Shown here: positions 8,405 through 17,312 of the stretch, in pieces
Layout: each line of letters opens with the position of its first letter
Position numbering within the stretch: position 1 is the stretch's first letter
Assembly (NCBI RefSeq): GCF_004104375.1
Contig: NZ_QOVM01000002.1
Span: 310,001-374,000 of the forward strand
Reading direction: 5' to 3'
Origin: Leeuwenhoekiella aequorea
GTDB taxonomy: Bacteria; Bacteroidota; Bacteroidia; Flavobacteriales; Flavobacteriaceae
DNA: 64,000 bases
Made by a program: the position numbers and the translations under genes
The notes under the pieces: generated by a model
Seen by the model: the letters and a program-made list of their open reading frames with translations, nothing else
What the model was told of the DNA's origin: nothing
The model's database searches: none

Positions 8405-10261
8405 TTAATTTTCTAAAACAGGATCTAATTCTACTTTTAAGTTATTGATGATAAATTTTTGACGGTCTGGAGTATTCTTACCCATATAGAATTCTAATAG
8501 CTGTTCTATACTTACCGCCTCATCCAGCATTACTGGTGCGAGACGAATATTCTCACCTATAAAATGTTTAAACTCATCTGGTGAAATCTCCCCCAGACCT
8601 TTAAATCGGGTAATTTCAGGTTTTCCGGTAAGTTCTTCGATAGCATCTCTACGCTCTTGTTCACTATAGCAGTAGAATGTCTTCTTTTTATTACGAACTC
8701 TAAATAAAGGAGTCTCTAAAATATATAAATGACCTTCTTTAATAAGTTCTGGAAAAAATTGAAGGAAAAATGTAATTAACAGTAAGCGTATGTGCATTCC
8801 ATCTACATCGGCATCTGTAGCGATCACGATATTGTTATATCGCAAATCTTCCATAGACTCCTCAATATTGAGCGCAGATTGGAGCAAATTAAATTCTTCA
8901 TTTTCATAAACAATCTTTTTGCTCATGTTGTAGGAATTTAATGGCTTACCCCGTAAACTAAAAACGGCCTGCGTGTTTACATCACGCGATTTTGTTATAG
9001 AACCAGAAGCAGAATCCCCTTCGGTAATAAACAGAGTACTTTCAAGATTACGTTCTTTCTTACTATCGGTTAGGTGCACGCGACAATCCCGTAATTTCTT
9101 ATTATGTAAACTCGCTTTTTTAGCCCGATCTTTAGCTAGTTTACGAATACCGCTGAGTTCTGTACGTTCCCGCTCTGCCTGTAAAATTTTACGTTGAATC
9201 TTATCAGCAGTTTCAGGATGCTTATGAAGATAATTATCCAACTTTGTCTTGAGAAAATCATTTATATAAGTACGTACAGTAGGCAATTCACCACCCATAT
9301 CTGTAGAACCTAATTTTGTTTTTGTTTGAGATTCAAAAACAGGCTCCATTACTTTTATACTTACCGCAGAAACGATAGACTTACGTATATCTGAAGCGTC
9401 GTAATTCTTATTGTAAAATTCTCTTAGTGTTTTTACAACTGCCTCTCTAAATGCGGCAAGATGGGTACCACCCTGGGTAGTATTTTGACCATTTACAAAG
9501 GAATGATATTCTTCAGAATACTGAGTGCGGCTGTGCGTTATTGCAACCTCAATATCATCTCCTCTTAGATGAATTATAGGGTATAGTGTATCACTTTCTG
9601 CAATACGATCTCCTAATAAATCTTTTAATCCATTTTCCGAATAAAATTTTTCACCATTAAAAACAATTGTTAATCCGGGATTTAGATAAACATAGTTTTT
9701 AAGCATTCGCGAGACATACTCATTTCTAAATTTGTAGTTTTTAAAAATAGTCTCATCAGGTACAAACGTCATTTTTGTACCACGTCTACGAGAAGTTTCT
9801 TCCAGAAACTCTTCGTTAACCAGATTTCCCTGAGAAAATTCGGCTGCTGCAGATTTACCGTCTCGCGAAGATTCTACTCTAAAAAATTCAGATAAAGCGT
9901 TAACAGCTTTAGTACCTACACCATTTAATCCTACCGATTTTTTAAATGCACGCGAGTCATATTTACCACCAGTATTCATCTTAGACACAACATCTACAAC
10001 CTTACCTAGTGGTATACCTCTACCATAATCCCGTATGATCACTCGATTATTTTGAATACTCACTTCGATAGTTTTACCGGAGCCCATTACAAATTCATCA
10101 ATAGAGTTATCCAGTACTTCCTTAAGGAGTATGTAAATACCATCATCTGCACTAGAACCATCACCTAATTTACCAATATACATTCCTGGACGCATACGTA
10201 TATGCTCTTTCCAGTCTAATGATCTAATGTTATCCTCGGTGTATTTAGTTTCTTCTGCCAT
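8405..10261 (-). CDS. parE: DNA topoisomerase IV subunit B
   Basis: A 618-residue GHKL ATPase/TOPRIM protein. ATP-binding residues: Glu48 and Asn52 ([11 protein letters not shown]), then DYGRGIP near 78 and [13 protein letters not shown] at 111-123. Transducer domain about 220-400. TOPRIM domain with EGDSASG at 414-420 and [10 protein letters not shown] at 483-492. The total length (about 620) fits ParE and lacks the long insert of gamma-proteobacterial GyrB. It forms the ATPase half of topoisomerase IV with the downstream parC product. A fresh transcription unit probably starts in the 115 bp upstream, although I found no clear TTG/TAnnTTTG pair there. Confidence 0.93.
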   Translation of the reverse strand: MAEETKYTEDNIRSLDWKEHIRMRPGMYIGKLGDGSSADDGIYILLKEVLDNSIDEFVMGSGKTIEVSIQNNRVIIRDYGRGIPLGKVVDVVSKMNTGGKYDSRAFKKSVGLNGVGTKAVNALSEFFRVESSRDGKSAAAEFSQGNLVNEEFLEETSRRRGTKMTFVPDETIFKNYKFRNEYVSRMLKNYVYLNPGLTIVFNGEKFYSENGLKDLLGDRIAESDTLYPIIHLRGDDIEVAITHSRTQYSEEYHSFVNGQNTTQGGTHLAAFREAVVKTLREFYNKNYDASDIRKSIVSAVSIKVMEPVFESQTKTKLGSTDMGGELPTVRTYINDFLKTKLDNYLHKHPETADKIQRKILQAERERTELSGIRKLAKDRAKKASLHNKKLRDCRVHLTDSKKERNLESTLFITEGDSASGSITKSRDVNTQAVFSLRGKPLNSYNMSKKIVYENEEFNLLQSALNIEESMEDLRYNNIVIATDADVDGMHIRLLLITFFLQFFPELIKEGHLYILETPLFRVRNKKKTFYCYSEQERRDAIEELTGKPEITRFKGLGEISPDEFKHFIGENIRLAPVMLDEAVSIEQLLEFYMGKNTPDRQKFIINNLKVELDPVLEN

Positions 10262-10376
10262 AAAATGAAGGGATGTTTGCTAATATAGGATTTCAAAAAC
10301 GGTTTTAAAAGGGCGCAATGTCAAAGTAATTAACAAAGTTTTTAAAAATCGAATACTCGGTTGATTATCAATTTTT

Positions 10377-11054
10377 TTAACTTAAACTTTCACCATTAAG
10401 ATCGGTGGTTAATACTTCACTCATATATTCAAAAAACGGAACTACCAGTTTAAAGTGTTCGATTAAATTTTCTTGAAAATTAGGAGCTAGCACTTCTTCA
10501 TCAGTAAAATAATGATTTACAAAAAAGTTCTTATTTCGTATTAAATCAATATTAGGATCTTCTTTGCTGAATCCTTTTGGAGCAGTTTTGACTTGATCTT
10601 CAGTATTAAATCCGTTGAAAGCCTTTTTAAATTTTGGGGCACTTAAAATAGATCTTATAGGTGCTGCATCAAGTTCAAACTCCTTACGTATACGCAATAA
10701 ATCTGCAGATGCCGGATTGAAAAAACCTCCACCCATAAAACTATTTCCGGGAGCAAGTTGAAAATAATAGCTTCCTCTTTTATGCACTCCTTCCCTACTA
10801 AAAATAACACTACGCGTCGTTTTGTAAGGTATTTTATTTTTACTGAAACGAATATCTCTGTTAATCCTAAAAACTTTTGCCCGCTCTATCTGGTCAAATG
10901 TATTTAGTTGATCTTTTGTTGAAGTGCAAAATGCTTTAAATTCTTTTTCAAGATTTTGGTAGGTGCTTTTATTGGCATCCATCCATTCCTTAACATTGTT
11001 TTCTTTAAGTTCTGAAAGAAAATCTAAATAGGCTTTTGAAATGGTAGTTGACAT
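10377..11054 (-). CDS. DUF2461 (TIGR02453) family protein
   Basis: A 225-residue protein with the DUF2461 layout: FLSELKENNVKEWMDANK near the N-terminus, then VFRINRDIRFSKNKIPYKT and GSYYFQLAPG followed by GGGFFNPASADLLRIRKE. These are the conserved blocks of this widely distributed family, whose biochemical function is not established. No signal peptide or membrane segment is present, so it is predicted cytosolic. A minus-strand TAATTTTG at 11097-11090 fits the -7 consensus, but no TTG lies at a suitable distance. Confidence 0.82.
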   Translation of the reverse strand: MSTTISKAYLDFLSELKENNVKEWMDANKSTYQNLEKEFKAFCTSTKDQLNTFDQIERAKVFRINRDIRFSKNKIPYKTTRSVIFSREGVHKRGSYYFQLAPGNSFMGGGFFNPASADLLRIRKEFELDAAPIRSILSAPKFKKAFNGFNTEDQVKTAPKGFSKEDPNIDLIRNKNFFVNHYFTDEEVLAPNFQENLIEHFKLVVPFFEYMSEVLTTDLNGESLS

Positions 11055-11159
11055 GAAACTAATCTGGGTTTACTCTGAATTGCGAACTCCAAAATTACGT
11101 TTTTTCAGAAGCTTTACATAGTAATAAATCAGGATAATACTTCAAAAACTAGATCACGA

Positions 11160-12266
11160 TTATAACCATTTTTTTCTCTTAAAATAGTAGAGTAATCCCA
11201 GAAATACAAGAATCATTGCTCCCCATAAATAGAAGTAGCCATATTGCATTTGTAATTCTGGTATATATTCAAAATTCATCCCATAGATACCGGCCATAAA
11301 TGTAAGCGGAATGAAGATACTTGCCATTATAGTAAGTACTTTCATAACCTCATTCATCTTATTGCTTATTGTAGTCATATACATATCCATAAGTCCCCAG
11401 GTCATCTCTCTGTAGATGTCGATACTATCTGTAACTTGCGTTACGTGATCATATAAATCTCGTATATAACTAATGGTTTTTTCATCGATAAGATTACTAT
11501 CTATTTTCTCTAACCTATTTACTACTTCTCTAAACGGAAAAACCGCTTTACGCAACCTTAAAACTTCACGTTTTAATTCTTGTATGTCCTGAGTAATATC
11601 TTGATCTGCAGTATTGGAGAATAAAACATCCTCCAGATCTTCGATACGATCACTCATTGCCTCAATTAGCGTGAAATAATGATCCACAACTGCGTCCATT
11701 ATTGCAAACATCAAATAATCTGAACCGGCATTACGCACGCGACCTTTTGCATTTGCTATACGTTGTCTTAACGAGTCAAATACATCCCCATCTGCTTCCT
11801 GAAAAGTGATTAAATAATTTTCCCCCACAACAAGACTTATATGTTCATTCATAAAAACACCCTCCTCATTGTAGTAAAGCATCTTAAAAACAATAAATAG
11901 ATAGTCTGGATATTCATCAATTTTAGGTCGTTGATTAGTATCTACAATATCTTCAAGAATAAGTGGATGCAAATTATAATGCTGTCCTAACTTTTCTATT
12001 TGTTCAATATCACTTAATCCATTTACATTTATCCAAGATATATCACCGGGAATTTGCTTATTAAAAGCATTAGATACATCTTGAAACACTTCATACTTAT
12101 GATTTTCTGGTGAATAATCTATAAGTTCTACTGTGACGTGCTTTTGATCTTTATAACCGGTATAAGTTAACGTACCCGGGATGTCATTTAATATCTTTTT
12201 GTGGGCTCTCTTGAGTTTTGGCAACTTCGGTAATCTCGGCTTTTTCAACTTAACACGTTTAGACAT
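11160..12266 (-). CDS. corA: CorA-family magnesium/cobalt transporter
   Basis: A 368-residue CorA protein. A basic N-terminal tail is followed by the cytosolic alpha/beta and long helical funnel domain (about 30-300, including EDIVDTNQRPKIDEY), then two C-terminal transmembrane helices (about 302-325 and 338-360). The signature GMN in AGIYGMNFEYIPE is the selectivity filter. CorA forms a homopentameric channel importing Mg2+ and other divalent ions. The DUF2461 gene follows downstream by 105 bp. A terminator hairpin just upstream (12294-12322) separates it from the PfpI-like gene. Confidence 0.93.
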   Translation of the reverse strand: MSKRVKLKKPRLPKLPKLKRAHKKILNDIPGTLTYTGYKDQKHVTVELIDYSPENHKYEVFQDVSNAFNKQIPGDISWINVNGLSDIEQIEKLGQHYNLHPLILEDIVDTNQRPKIDEYPDYLFIVFKMLYYNEEGVFMNEHISLVVGENYLITFQEADGDVFDSLRQRIANAKGRVRNAGSDYLMFAIMDAVVDHYFTLIEAMSDRIEDLEDVLFSNTADQDITQDIQELKREVLRLRKAVFPFREVVNRLEKIDSNLIDEKTISYIRDLYDHVTQVTDSIDIYREMTWGLMDMYMTTISNKMNEVMKVLTIMASIFIPLTFMAGIYGMNFEYIPELQMQYGYFYLWGAMILVFLGLLYYFKRKKWL

Positions 12267-12293
12267 ACAATAGATTTGAACAATTAAAAATAG

Positions 12294-12322
12294 AAAAAGT
12301 CCGTCAAAAGACGGACTTTTTT
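12294..12322 (-). terminator. Rho-independent terminator after the PfpI-like gene
   Basis: The inverted repeat AAAAAGTCCGTC, loop AAAA, GACGGACTTTTTT forms a GC-core stem flanked by A and T runs. It lies 22 bp beyond the stop of the 12345-12890 gene and 28 bp before the start of corA. Confidence 0.8.
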
Positions 12323-12344
12323 AAAGCTCTATATATCTACTAAT

Positions 12345-12890
12345 TTACGCGTGTTGTAAATCGTGCTTCCCTTCGTTAATTTCTTCAATTACCTTAGCGT
12401 TAAATGCCGGTAAGTCATCAGGATTACGACTAGTTACTAAAGCTTCATCAACTACAACTTCTTTATCTACCCAAAGAGCTCCTGCATTTTCCAAGTCTTT
12501 TTTAATAGAACTGAATGATGTCATAGTACGACCCTCAACAACGTCTGCACTAATTAATAATTGCGGAGCGTGGCATATTGCACCTACTGGCTTTTTCTGC
12601 TTGAAAAAATCTCTTATAAATACGAGTGCATCTTCATTTCTTCTCAAAGTATCTGGATTAAGAACTCCTCCTGGAAGAACCAGTGCATTATAATCTTTTG
12701 CTGTTACCTCTGATAATGTTTTATCTACTTTATAGTCTTCAGACCAGTGATCTTCATCCCAAGCTTTAATTGACCCAGATTTCTCACTAACGATATGAAC
12801 TTCAAATCCTTCCTTCTTCATTGCTTCTAAAGGAGATTTTAATTCACTTTCCTCAAATCCGTTAGTTGCTAATATTGCTACCTTTTTCAT
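12345..12890 (-). CDS. DJ-1/PfpI-family protein (class I glutamine amidotransferase-like)
   Basis: A 181-residue single-domain DJ-1/PfpI protein. The nucleophile elbow is Cys106-His107 (PVGAICHAPQLL) and the conserved acidic residue is Glu14 or Glu15 (NGFEESEL). The LVLPGGVLNPD loop at 70-80 is typical of the PfpI/YhbO branch. Members act as stress proteins, chaperones or deglycases, or as peptidases in archaea; which applies here is unknown. It is followed by a strong terminator. A -7-like TAAATTTG lies on the minus strand at 12932-12925, but lacks a TTG at the right spacing. Confidence 0.88.
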   Translation of the reverse strand: MKKVAILATNGFEESELKSPLEAMKKEGFEVHIVSEKSGSIKAWDEDHWSEDYKVDKTLSEVTAKDYNALVLPGGVLNPDTLRRNEDALVFIRDFFKQKKPVGAICHAPQLLISADVVEGRTMTSFSSIKKDLENAGALWVDKEVVVDEALVTSRNPDDLPAFNAKVIEEINEGKHDLQHA

Positions 12891-13037
12891 ATCTAGTTTT
12901 TTTTTAATTTGTATTGTTTGATAACAAATTTAATAAGCAATAGAAGTACTGGTGGTTAATGCCAGGTTAAAGCAATCAAGGTAAGGGTTAAGCTTTGTTA
13001 AGAATACGCCGGATTAAGTTAAATTAAGTAAAGTTCA

Positions 13038-13820
13038 CTAGTCAAGTGTTACCCGCTGTAATATTAGACCAGATGCTTGTGCAATATGAGTGAGCGTAAA
13101 CGGAATTTCCCCATTTAGGCTTTTTTCAAAATCGAATAAGCTCATTTTTCTACTTCCTAAATCAAATAAGGCTCCCATCATCAAACGCACCTGGTGTCTT
13201 TTAAAACCCGCTCCCGTTACTCTAAATATATAAGAAGCTTCCGGAAAGAAATTGGCAGTATATAATGTGTTTTTTTCAATAGAAGCAGATTCAATAGTCA
13301 TTACAGTTTGCGTCTCTGGAGTAGATTTATAGGCATAATTTCTATAATCGTGTTCACCTTCCATCAGCGCTACCCCCTGCTGCATAAGGGAAATATCTAA
13401 TGTCCCTTTTAAATTAATCATAAACGGAGCACAAAATGGATGATTTTTTGAACCAAATGAAAATAGATAAATATATTCTTTCAGTTTTGGAGCTTGTATA
13501 ATGTTTACGCCTTGATCTTTTTTCTCAATATCCAGTAACTTAATGTCCTGCGGAAGATTCTCATTAAACTCAGTCATAAAGGTCTCTAAGTTTAACGGAG
13601 CTTCTTTCAAAATAAGTTCTACGTAGGTTTCGTTTACAGAAACCTTAGAATCGGTACGACCGGCTGCAATGAATTTAAAATTGTTGCGACTCAATACATA
13701 TCGTAAGGTGCGTTGCATCATACGTTGTATAGTTAACAGATCTGGCTGCTTTTGCCATCCGTGATATCTAAACCCTAAATATTGAATTTTGAGTAAGTAG
13801 TAGTATTCTTTATTAAACAT
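13038..13820 (-). CDS. Divergent TruA-like tRNA pseudouridine synthase
   Basis: A 260-residue protein of the TruA fold. YLGFRYHGWQKQP (about 14-26) and the presumed catalytic Asp57 in AAGRTDSKVS are present, as is the RVTGAGFKRHQVRLMMGAL block near 204-222 that matches the TruA C-terminal RxxxFLRHQVRxMVG pattern. The motif after Asp57 is SKVSV instead of the usual AGVHA, and MTGTGF-type residues differ. It may be a second, specialised paralogue rather than the housekeeping TruA (tRNA positions 38-40), which would have to be elsewhere in the genome. Its target RNA is uncertain. Confidence 0.78.
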   Translation of the reverse strand: MFNKEYYYLLKIQYLGFRYHGWQKQPDLLTIQRMMQRTLRYVLSRNNFKFIAAGRTDSKVSVNETYVELILKEAPLNLETFMTEFNENLPQDIKLLDIEKKDQGVNIIQAPKLKEYIYLFSFGSKNHPFCAPFMINLKGTLDISLMQQGVALMEGEHDYRNYAYKSTPETQTVMTIESASIEKNTLYTANFFPEASYIFRVTGAGFKRHQVRLMMGALFDLGSRKMSLFDFEKSLNGEIPFTLTHIAQASGLILQRVTLD

Positions 13821-13889
13821 GCTGCAAAAATAATACTTTATACAGAAAGCTATATTTCTTTAATGAGTTAGTGAAATTCTAGTCGGCTA

Positions 13890-13922
13890 TTGCATATGTG
13901 CCCGTTCTATTCTTTAAATTTG
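13890..13922 (+). promoter_or_regulatory. Bacteroidota-type promoter for cysE
   Basis: TTG at 13890-13892, a 22-bp spacer and TAAATTTG at 13915-13922 match the flavobacterial consensus TTG-N17-23-TAnnTTTG. Transcription would begin around 13928-13930, about 10 bases before the ATG at 13940. This rules against the longer reading frame that opens at 13898. Confidence 0.55.
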
Positions 13923-13939
13923 GCTGTAATATAGAAGTA

Positions 13940-14734
13940 ATGATAAATAAGAAAGAAATTGTAAATCAAATACGCTCGCACAAGCAAAATGCAAACCTTA
14001 ATTTTAAATTAAAGGACGATGCACAGCGCTTTACGAGAGAATTATTTGCAACCCTTTTTAATTTCCCAAATGATCTGGATGAAGATTTAGACCATTTGGA
14101 GCGGCTTTTTGAGGACCTTGTTGAATTAGCCTGCTGGGAACTTGATAAAAAATGCAGTAAGGTATGGGATGAATACGTTAGTGAACTTCCAGAAATATTG
14201 CGCAAACTTAATTTAGATGCAAAAGCTATTTATGAAAATGACCCGGCAGCAGAAACAATCGAGGAGGTTTATTTAGCTTACCCAGGTTTTTATGCCATTG
14301 CAATTTACAGACTAAGTAATGCACTTTATAAAAAAGGATTTCCTATTGTGCCGCGTCTTATGACTGAATATGCACACCACGTCACCGGAGTAGATATTAA
14401 TCCGGGAGCAACAATTGGGGAACATTTTTTTATGGATCATGCTACAGGTATTGTAATAGGTGAAACCGCTTTAATTAAGGATCATGTAAAACTTTATCAA
14501 GGAGTTACTCTAGGTGCGCTTAGTGTTTCTAAAAAATTACAAGCCACAAAGCGACATCCTACAATTGAAGATCACGTAACAATTTATGCCAATGCAACCA
14601 TTTTAGGTGGTGATACGATTATAGGTGAACACAGTCTAATAGGAGGAAATGTTTGGTTAACAAAATCTGTACCTCCCTTTTCTTTGGTTTCTCACAAGCC
14701 AGAAATTCTAATTCGCGAACTTGAAAAAAAATAG
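13940..14734 (+). CDS. cysE: Serine O-acetyltransferase
   Basis: A 264-residue protein when started at ATG 13940. An in-frame ATG at 13898 would add 14 residues, but lies upstream of the predicted transcription start. The N-terminal helical domain (about 1-135) is followed by a left-handed beta-helix of hexapeptide repeats (about 140-250). FMDHATGIVIGETA carries the catalytic Asp-His of serine acetyltransferases, and KRHPTI sits in the acetyl-CoA-binding loop. The enzyme makes O-acetylserine from serine and acetyl-CoA. The next gene, 24 bp downstream, is the O-acetylserine sulfhydrylase, so the pair forms a cysteine operon. Confidence 0.93.
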   Translation: MINKKEIVNQIRSHKQNANLNFKLKDDAQRFTRELFATLFNFPNDLDEDLDHLERLFEDLVELACWELDKKCSKVWDEYVSELPEILRKLNLDAKAIYENDPAAETIEEVYLAYPGFYAIAIYRLSNALYKKGFPIVPRLMTEYAHHVTGVDINPGATIGEHFFMDHATGIVIGETALIKDHVKLYQGVTLGALSVSKKLQATKRHPTIEDHVTIYANATILGGDTIIGEHSLIGGNVWLTKSVPPFSLVSHKPEILIRELEKK

Positions 14735-14758
14735 AATTTTATATTCTAATTAAAGATT

Positions 14759-15643
14759 ATGAATTATTCCATAGAACGTCTTATAGGAAATACACCTCTT
14801 GTAGAATCTCGTGTTTTACAAACTAATCCTAAAGTAAAACTATTATTTAAATTGGAGGGTCAAAATCCCGGCGGTAGTGTAAAAGATAGAGCTGCATATA
14901 ATATGATTACCAGTGCTCTTGAGCGTGGGGAGATATCTAAAGACTCAAAATTAATAGAAGCTACCAGTGGAAATACCGGTATTGCACTGGCAATGATTGC
15001 ATCTATATACGGCTTAAATCTTGAAATTGTTATGCCTGAAAATGCAACAGCAGAGCGTGTACAAACTATGCGTGCATATGGGGCTACTGTAATACTAACG
15101 CCCAAAGAAATAGGAATAGAAGGTGCACGAGATTTAGCTGAAGATAAGGTTAAGAATGAAGGATATTATATGTTTAATCAGTTTTCAAATGACGATAATT
15201 GGAAAGCACATTATAAAACTACAGGCCCCGAAATATACCACGATACAAATGGTCAAGTAACTCATTTTGTCTCCTCTATGGGAACTACAGGTACTATAAT
15301 GGGAACATCTACCTACTTAAAAGAACAAAACGCTGCTATTCAAATTATAGGTGTACAACCCACCGATGAATCTAGCATCCCCGGAATACGCAAATGGCCA
15401 AAGGAGTATCTTCCAAAAATATTTGACGCCTCAAAAGTTGATCAGGTTTTAGAAGTAAGTGAAACCGATGCGCGTCTAATGGCAAAACGTCTGGCAAAAG
15501 AGGAAGGGATCTTTAGTGGTATGAGTAGCGGCGGAGCTACTGTAGCTGCTTTACGCCTATGTGAGCAACTTGAAGAAGGTATTGTTGTATCAATAATATG
15601 TGACCGTGGAGACCGTTATCTTTCATCAGATCTATTTGATTGA
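14759..15643 (+). CDS. cysM: Cysteine synthase B (O-acetylserine sulfhydrylase)
   Basis: A 294-residue fold-type II PLP enzyme. PLP Lys42 is in GGSVKDRAAYNM, the Asn/Ser/Gly loop is EATSGNTGIALA (about 63-74), and the phosphate-binding loop is SSMGTTGTIMGTSTYL (about 171-186). Length and the GTIMGTSTYLKE sequence fit CysM rather than the longer CysK. It converts O-acetylserine plus sulfide (or thiosulfate) to cysteine (or S-sulfocysteine). It directly follows cysE. Its stop overlaps the TTG start of the next gene in TTGA. Confidence 0.92.
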   Translation: MNYSIERLIGNTPLVESRVLQTNPKVKLLFKLEGQNPGGSVKDRAAYNMITSALERGEISKDSKLIEATSGNTGIALAMIASIYGLNLEIVMPENATAERVQTMRAYGATVILTPKEIGIEGARDLAEDKVKNEGYYMFNQFSNDDNWKAHYKTTGPEIYHDTNGQVTHFVSSMGTTGTIMGTSTYLKEQNAAIQIIGVQPTDESSIPGIRKWPKEYLPKIFDASKVDQVLEVSETDARLMAKRLAKEEGIFSGMSSGGATVAALRLCEQLEEGIVVSIICDRGDRYLSSDLFD

Positions 15644-16470
15644 TTATAGAAACTAAAATACTTCAAGAGCAGTTTACCGGTTTTTTAAAAACAGGACAAC
15701 TTCATTTTAATGAGGAACTTCTACCCTATTCCAGTCTCAGTCTAGAACCTATTAACGAAACTCTTTCTCAAGATTTTGTAATGCCTGAAAATATTAGGTT
15801 AGGTCAGCGAATGGAGGTTTTTATGGAAGACGCCTTAAAAAAAAGTAGTTATGACATACTTGCAAAGAATCTGCAACTCATAAAAGATAAAACAACGCTA
15901 GGTGAGTTAGATTTTATTTTAATAAATAAAAAATCTCTGGCTTTCGTACATCTAGAAATGGTTTATAAATTTTATTTATATAGACCGGAAATTTCAGGAT
16001 TCTGGTGGGATAAACTTATTGGTCCCAATGCAAAAGATCAACTGACCTATAAACTTGATAAATTAAAACAACAACAATTTCCAATCGCCTTAAAAAGCTA
16101 TTCAAAATTAATTTTAGAAGAAGTTATTGGAGAATTTGAGGAACTCAAACAACAACTCTGCTTTAAAGCTCAGATTTATATACCTATTAATTTTACTAAC
16201 ACTCAAGAGACTGAAAGTTTTAGTGAATGTATTGCGGGTACCTATTATTTAATAGATGAACTCAACCTACTGGACATTGAATCTTTAAGATTCTATATTC
16301 CTGTTAAAAATGATTGGGTACGAATGCCTGATGATAATGAAGTAACACTTGATTACAACGATTTTTACAAAAAAATAAGCGCTGCTCTAAAAGAACAGCG
16401 CTCATATATGTTTTGGGTTAAAGATTACAATAGTATTTTAGTAACTCGTCACTTTGTAACCTGGTGGTAA
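15640..16470 (+). CDS. DUF1853 family protein, TTG start
   Basis: A 276-residue protein whose central part matches DUF1853. RLGQRMEVFMEDAL is followed by NLQLIKDKTTLGELDFIL, then FVHLEMVYKFYLY and LIGPNAKDQLTYKLDKL. The GELDF and HLEMVYKF pair resembles a PD-(D/E)xK nuclease-like core (E-x-D, then E-x-x-x-K); that is inference. The only good start is TTG at 15640-15642, overlapping the cysM stop by 4 bp. It is therefore translationally coupled to the cysteine genes, though no role in sulfur metabolism is known to me. The stop abuts the convergent cold-shock gene with no spacer. Confidence 0.78.
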   Translation: MIIETKILQEQFTGFLKTGQLHFNEELLPYSSLSLEPINETLSQDFVMPENIRLGQRMEVFMEDALKKSSYDILAKNLQLIKDKTTLGELDFILINKKSLAFVHLEMVYKFYLYRPEISGFWWDKLIGPNAKDQLTYKLDKLKQQQFPIALKSYSKLILEEVIGEFEELKQQLCFKAQIYIPINFTNTQETESFSECIAGTYYLIDELNLLDIESLRFYIPVKNDWVRMPDDNEVTLDYNDFYKKISAALKEQRSYMFWVKDYNSILVTRHFVTWW

Positions 16471-16935
16471 TTAAATCTTAGTAACTCTTACAGCATTCAT
16501 ACCTTTTTGACCACGTTCTAATTCATAAGCAACTTTATCATTTTCATTAAGCTCTCCTTCTAGGATACCGCTAACGTGAACAAAGTATTTCTCTTGATTT
16601 TCTGTGTCAATAATAAAACCGAAACCTTTTGAGTGATCAAAAAAGGATACTTTACCTTTTCTAAATTTAGCCTCTTCAGCTGCAATTTTGTCTTCTTCAG
16701 TAGTTTTAGGTACACTAATTTGTATATCTTCTATATCTACTTCTACACGTAATGAAGGATCTGGAGGAGTATCTGTTAGATTACCGTTATGATCTACATA
16801 AGCAATCATATCTTCAAAATTTCCGCCTACAGAATTTGCTTTTCGCTCTTCTTTACGTTTTAATTTTTCTTCACGCTTTTTAATACGTTTCTTTTCTCTT
16901 TCTGTCTTGCTATAAGTCTGTTGTGATTTAGCCAT
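16471..16935 (-). CDS. Cold-shock-domain protein with basic N-terminal extension
   Basis: About 154 residues from ATG 16933-16935 (MAKSQQTYSKTEREKKR). A further 27 in-frame residues upstream look like leader sequence and were not used. A Lys/Arg/Glu-rich N-terminal region (about 1-40) and a linker precede a C-terminal cold-shock domain (about 90-154). The domain carries RNP1 KGFGFI and RNP2 KYFVHVS, ending in GQKGMNAVRVT. CSD proteins bind single-stranded RNA/DNA and act as RNA chaperones. The basic tail extends RNA contact. The upstream 377 bp may carry a long 5' leader. It converges end-to-end with the DUF1853 gene. Confidence 0.9.
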   Translation of the reverse strand: MAKSQQTYSKTEREKKRIKKREEKLKRKEERKANSVGGNFEDMIAYVDHNGNLTDTPPDPSLRVEVDIEDIQISVPKTTEEDKIAAEEAKFRKGKVSFFDHSKGFGFIIDTENQEKYFVHVSGILEGELNENDKVAYELERGQKGMNAVRVTKI

Positions 16936-17312
16936 TATCTGTTTTAGGTGAATAAATACTCGTTTAGATAAATTTGTGAGGTAATGACACGTACGATATG
17001 AAGAAAGGTAACTCAAATTACCCGGATTATATCTGTCGTAGTCACGATCTTCTTAGCAGAGTGCTAATAAATCTAAACTTTGGTAAAGATACAAATTTTT
17101 ACTCATTTATAATAATATATAAGACACCTAAAGTAATAACCAAATTAATTTATTTTAGAAATAATGAGAGCTTCACAAAAGAATTAGGATTAAAAATTTT
17201 TAGACAACAACAAGTAAGTAATACTTTTCTTACTTGTAATTAATTTTTAACTGATAATTAGCAGATTAAAGTATATTTACATACTTTTAACTTATTAATA
17301 CTTCTCCGTATC
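16936..17312. other. 377-bp intergenic region between divergent cold-shock and secreted-protein genes
   Basis: The region is AT-rich and must contain both divergent promoters. No exact TTG/TAnnTTTG pair was found on either strand. It holds the palindrome TTAGCA-GAG-TGCTAA at 17053-17067 and the inverted repeat GGTAA-N6-TTACC at 17007-17022. Both would fall in the cold-shock gene's leader if transcription begins near 17090. No convincing ORF lies in it. Confidence 0.5.

Noticed and set aside
17053-17067. CIRCE (HrcA) operator upstream of the cold-shock gene
   Set aside because: Only one half-site (GAGTGCTAA) is present. The 9-bp-spaced partner TTAGCACTC is missing, so it is treated as a simple palindrome.
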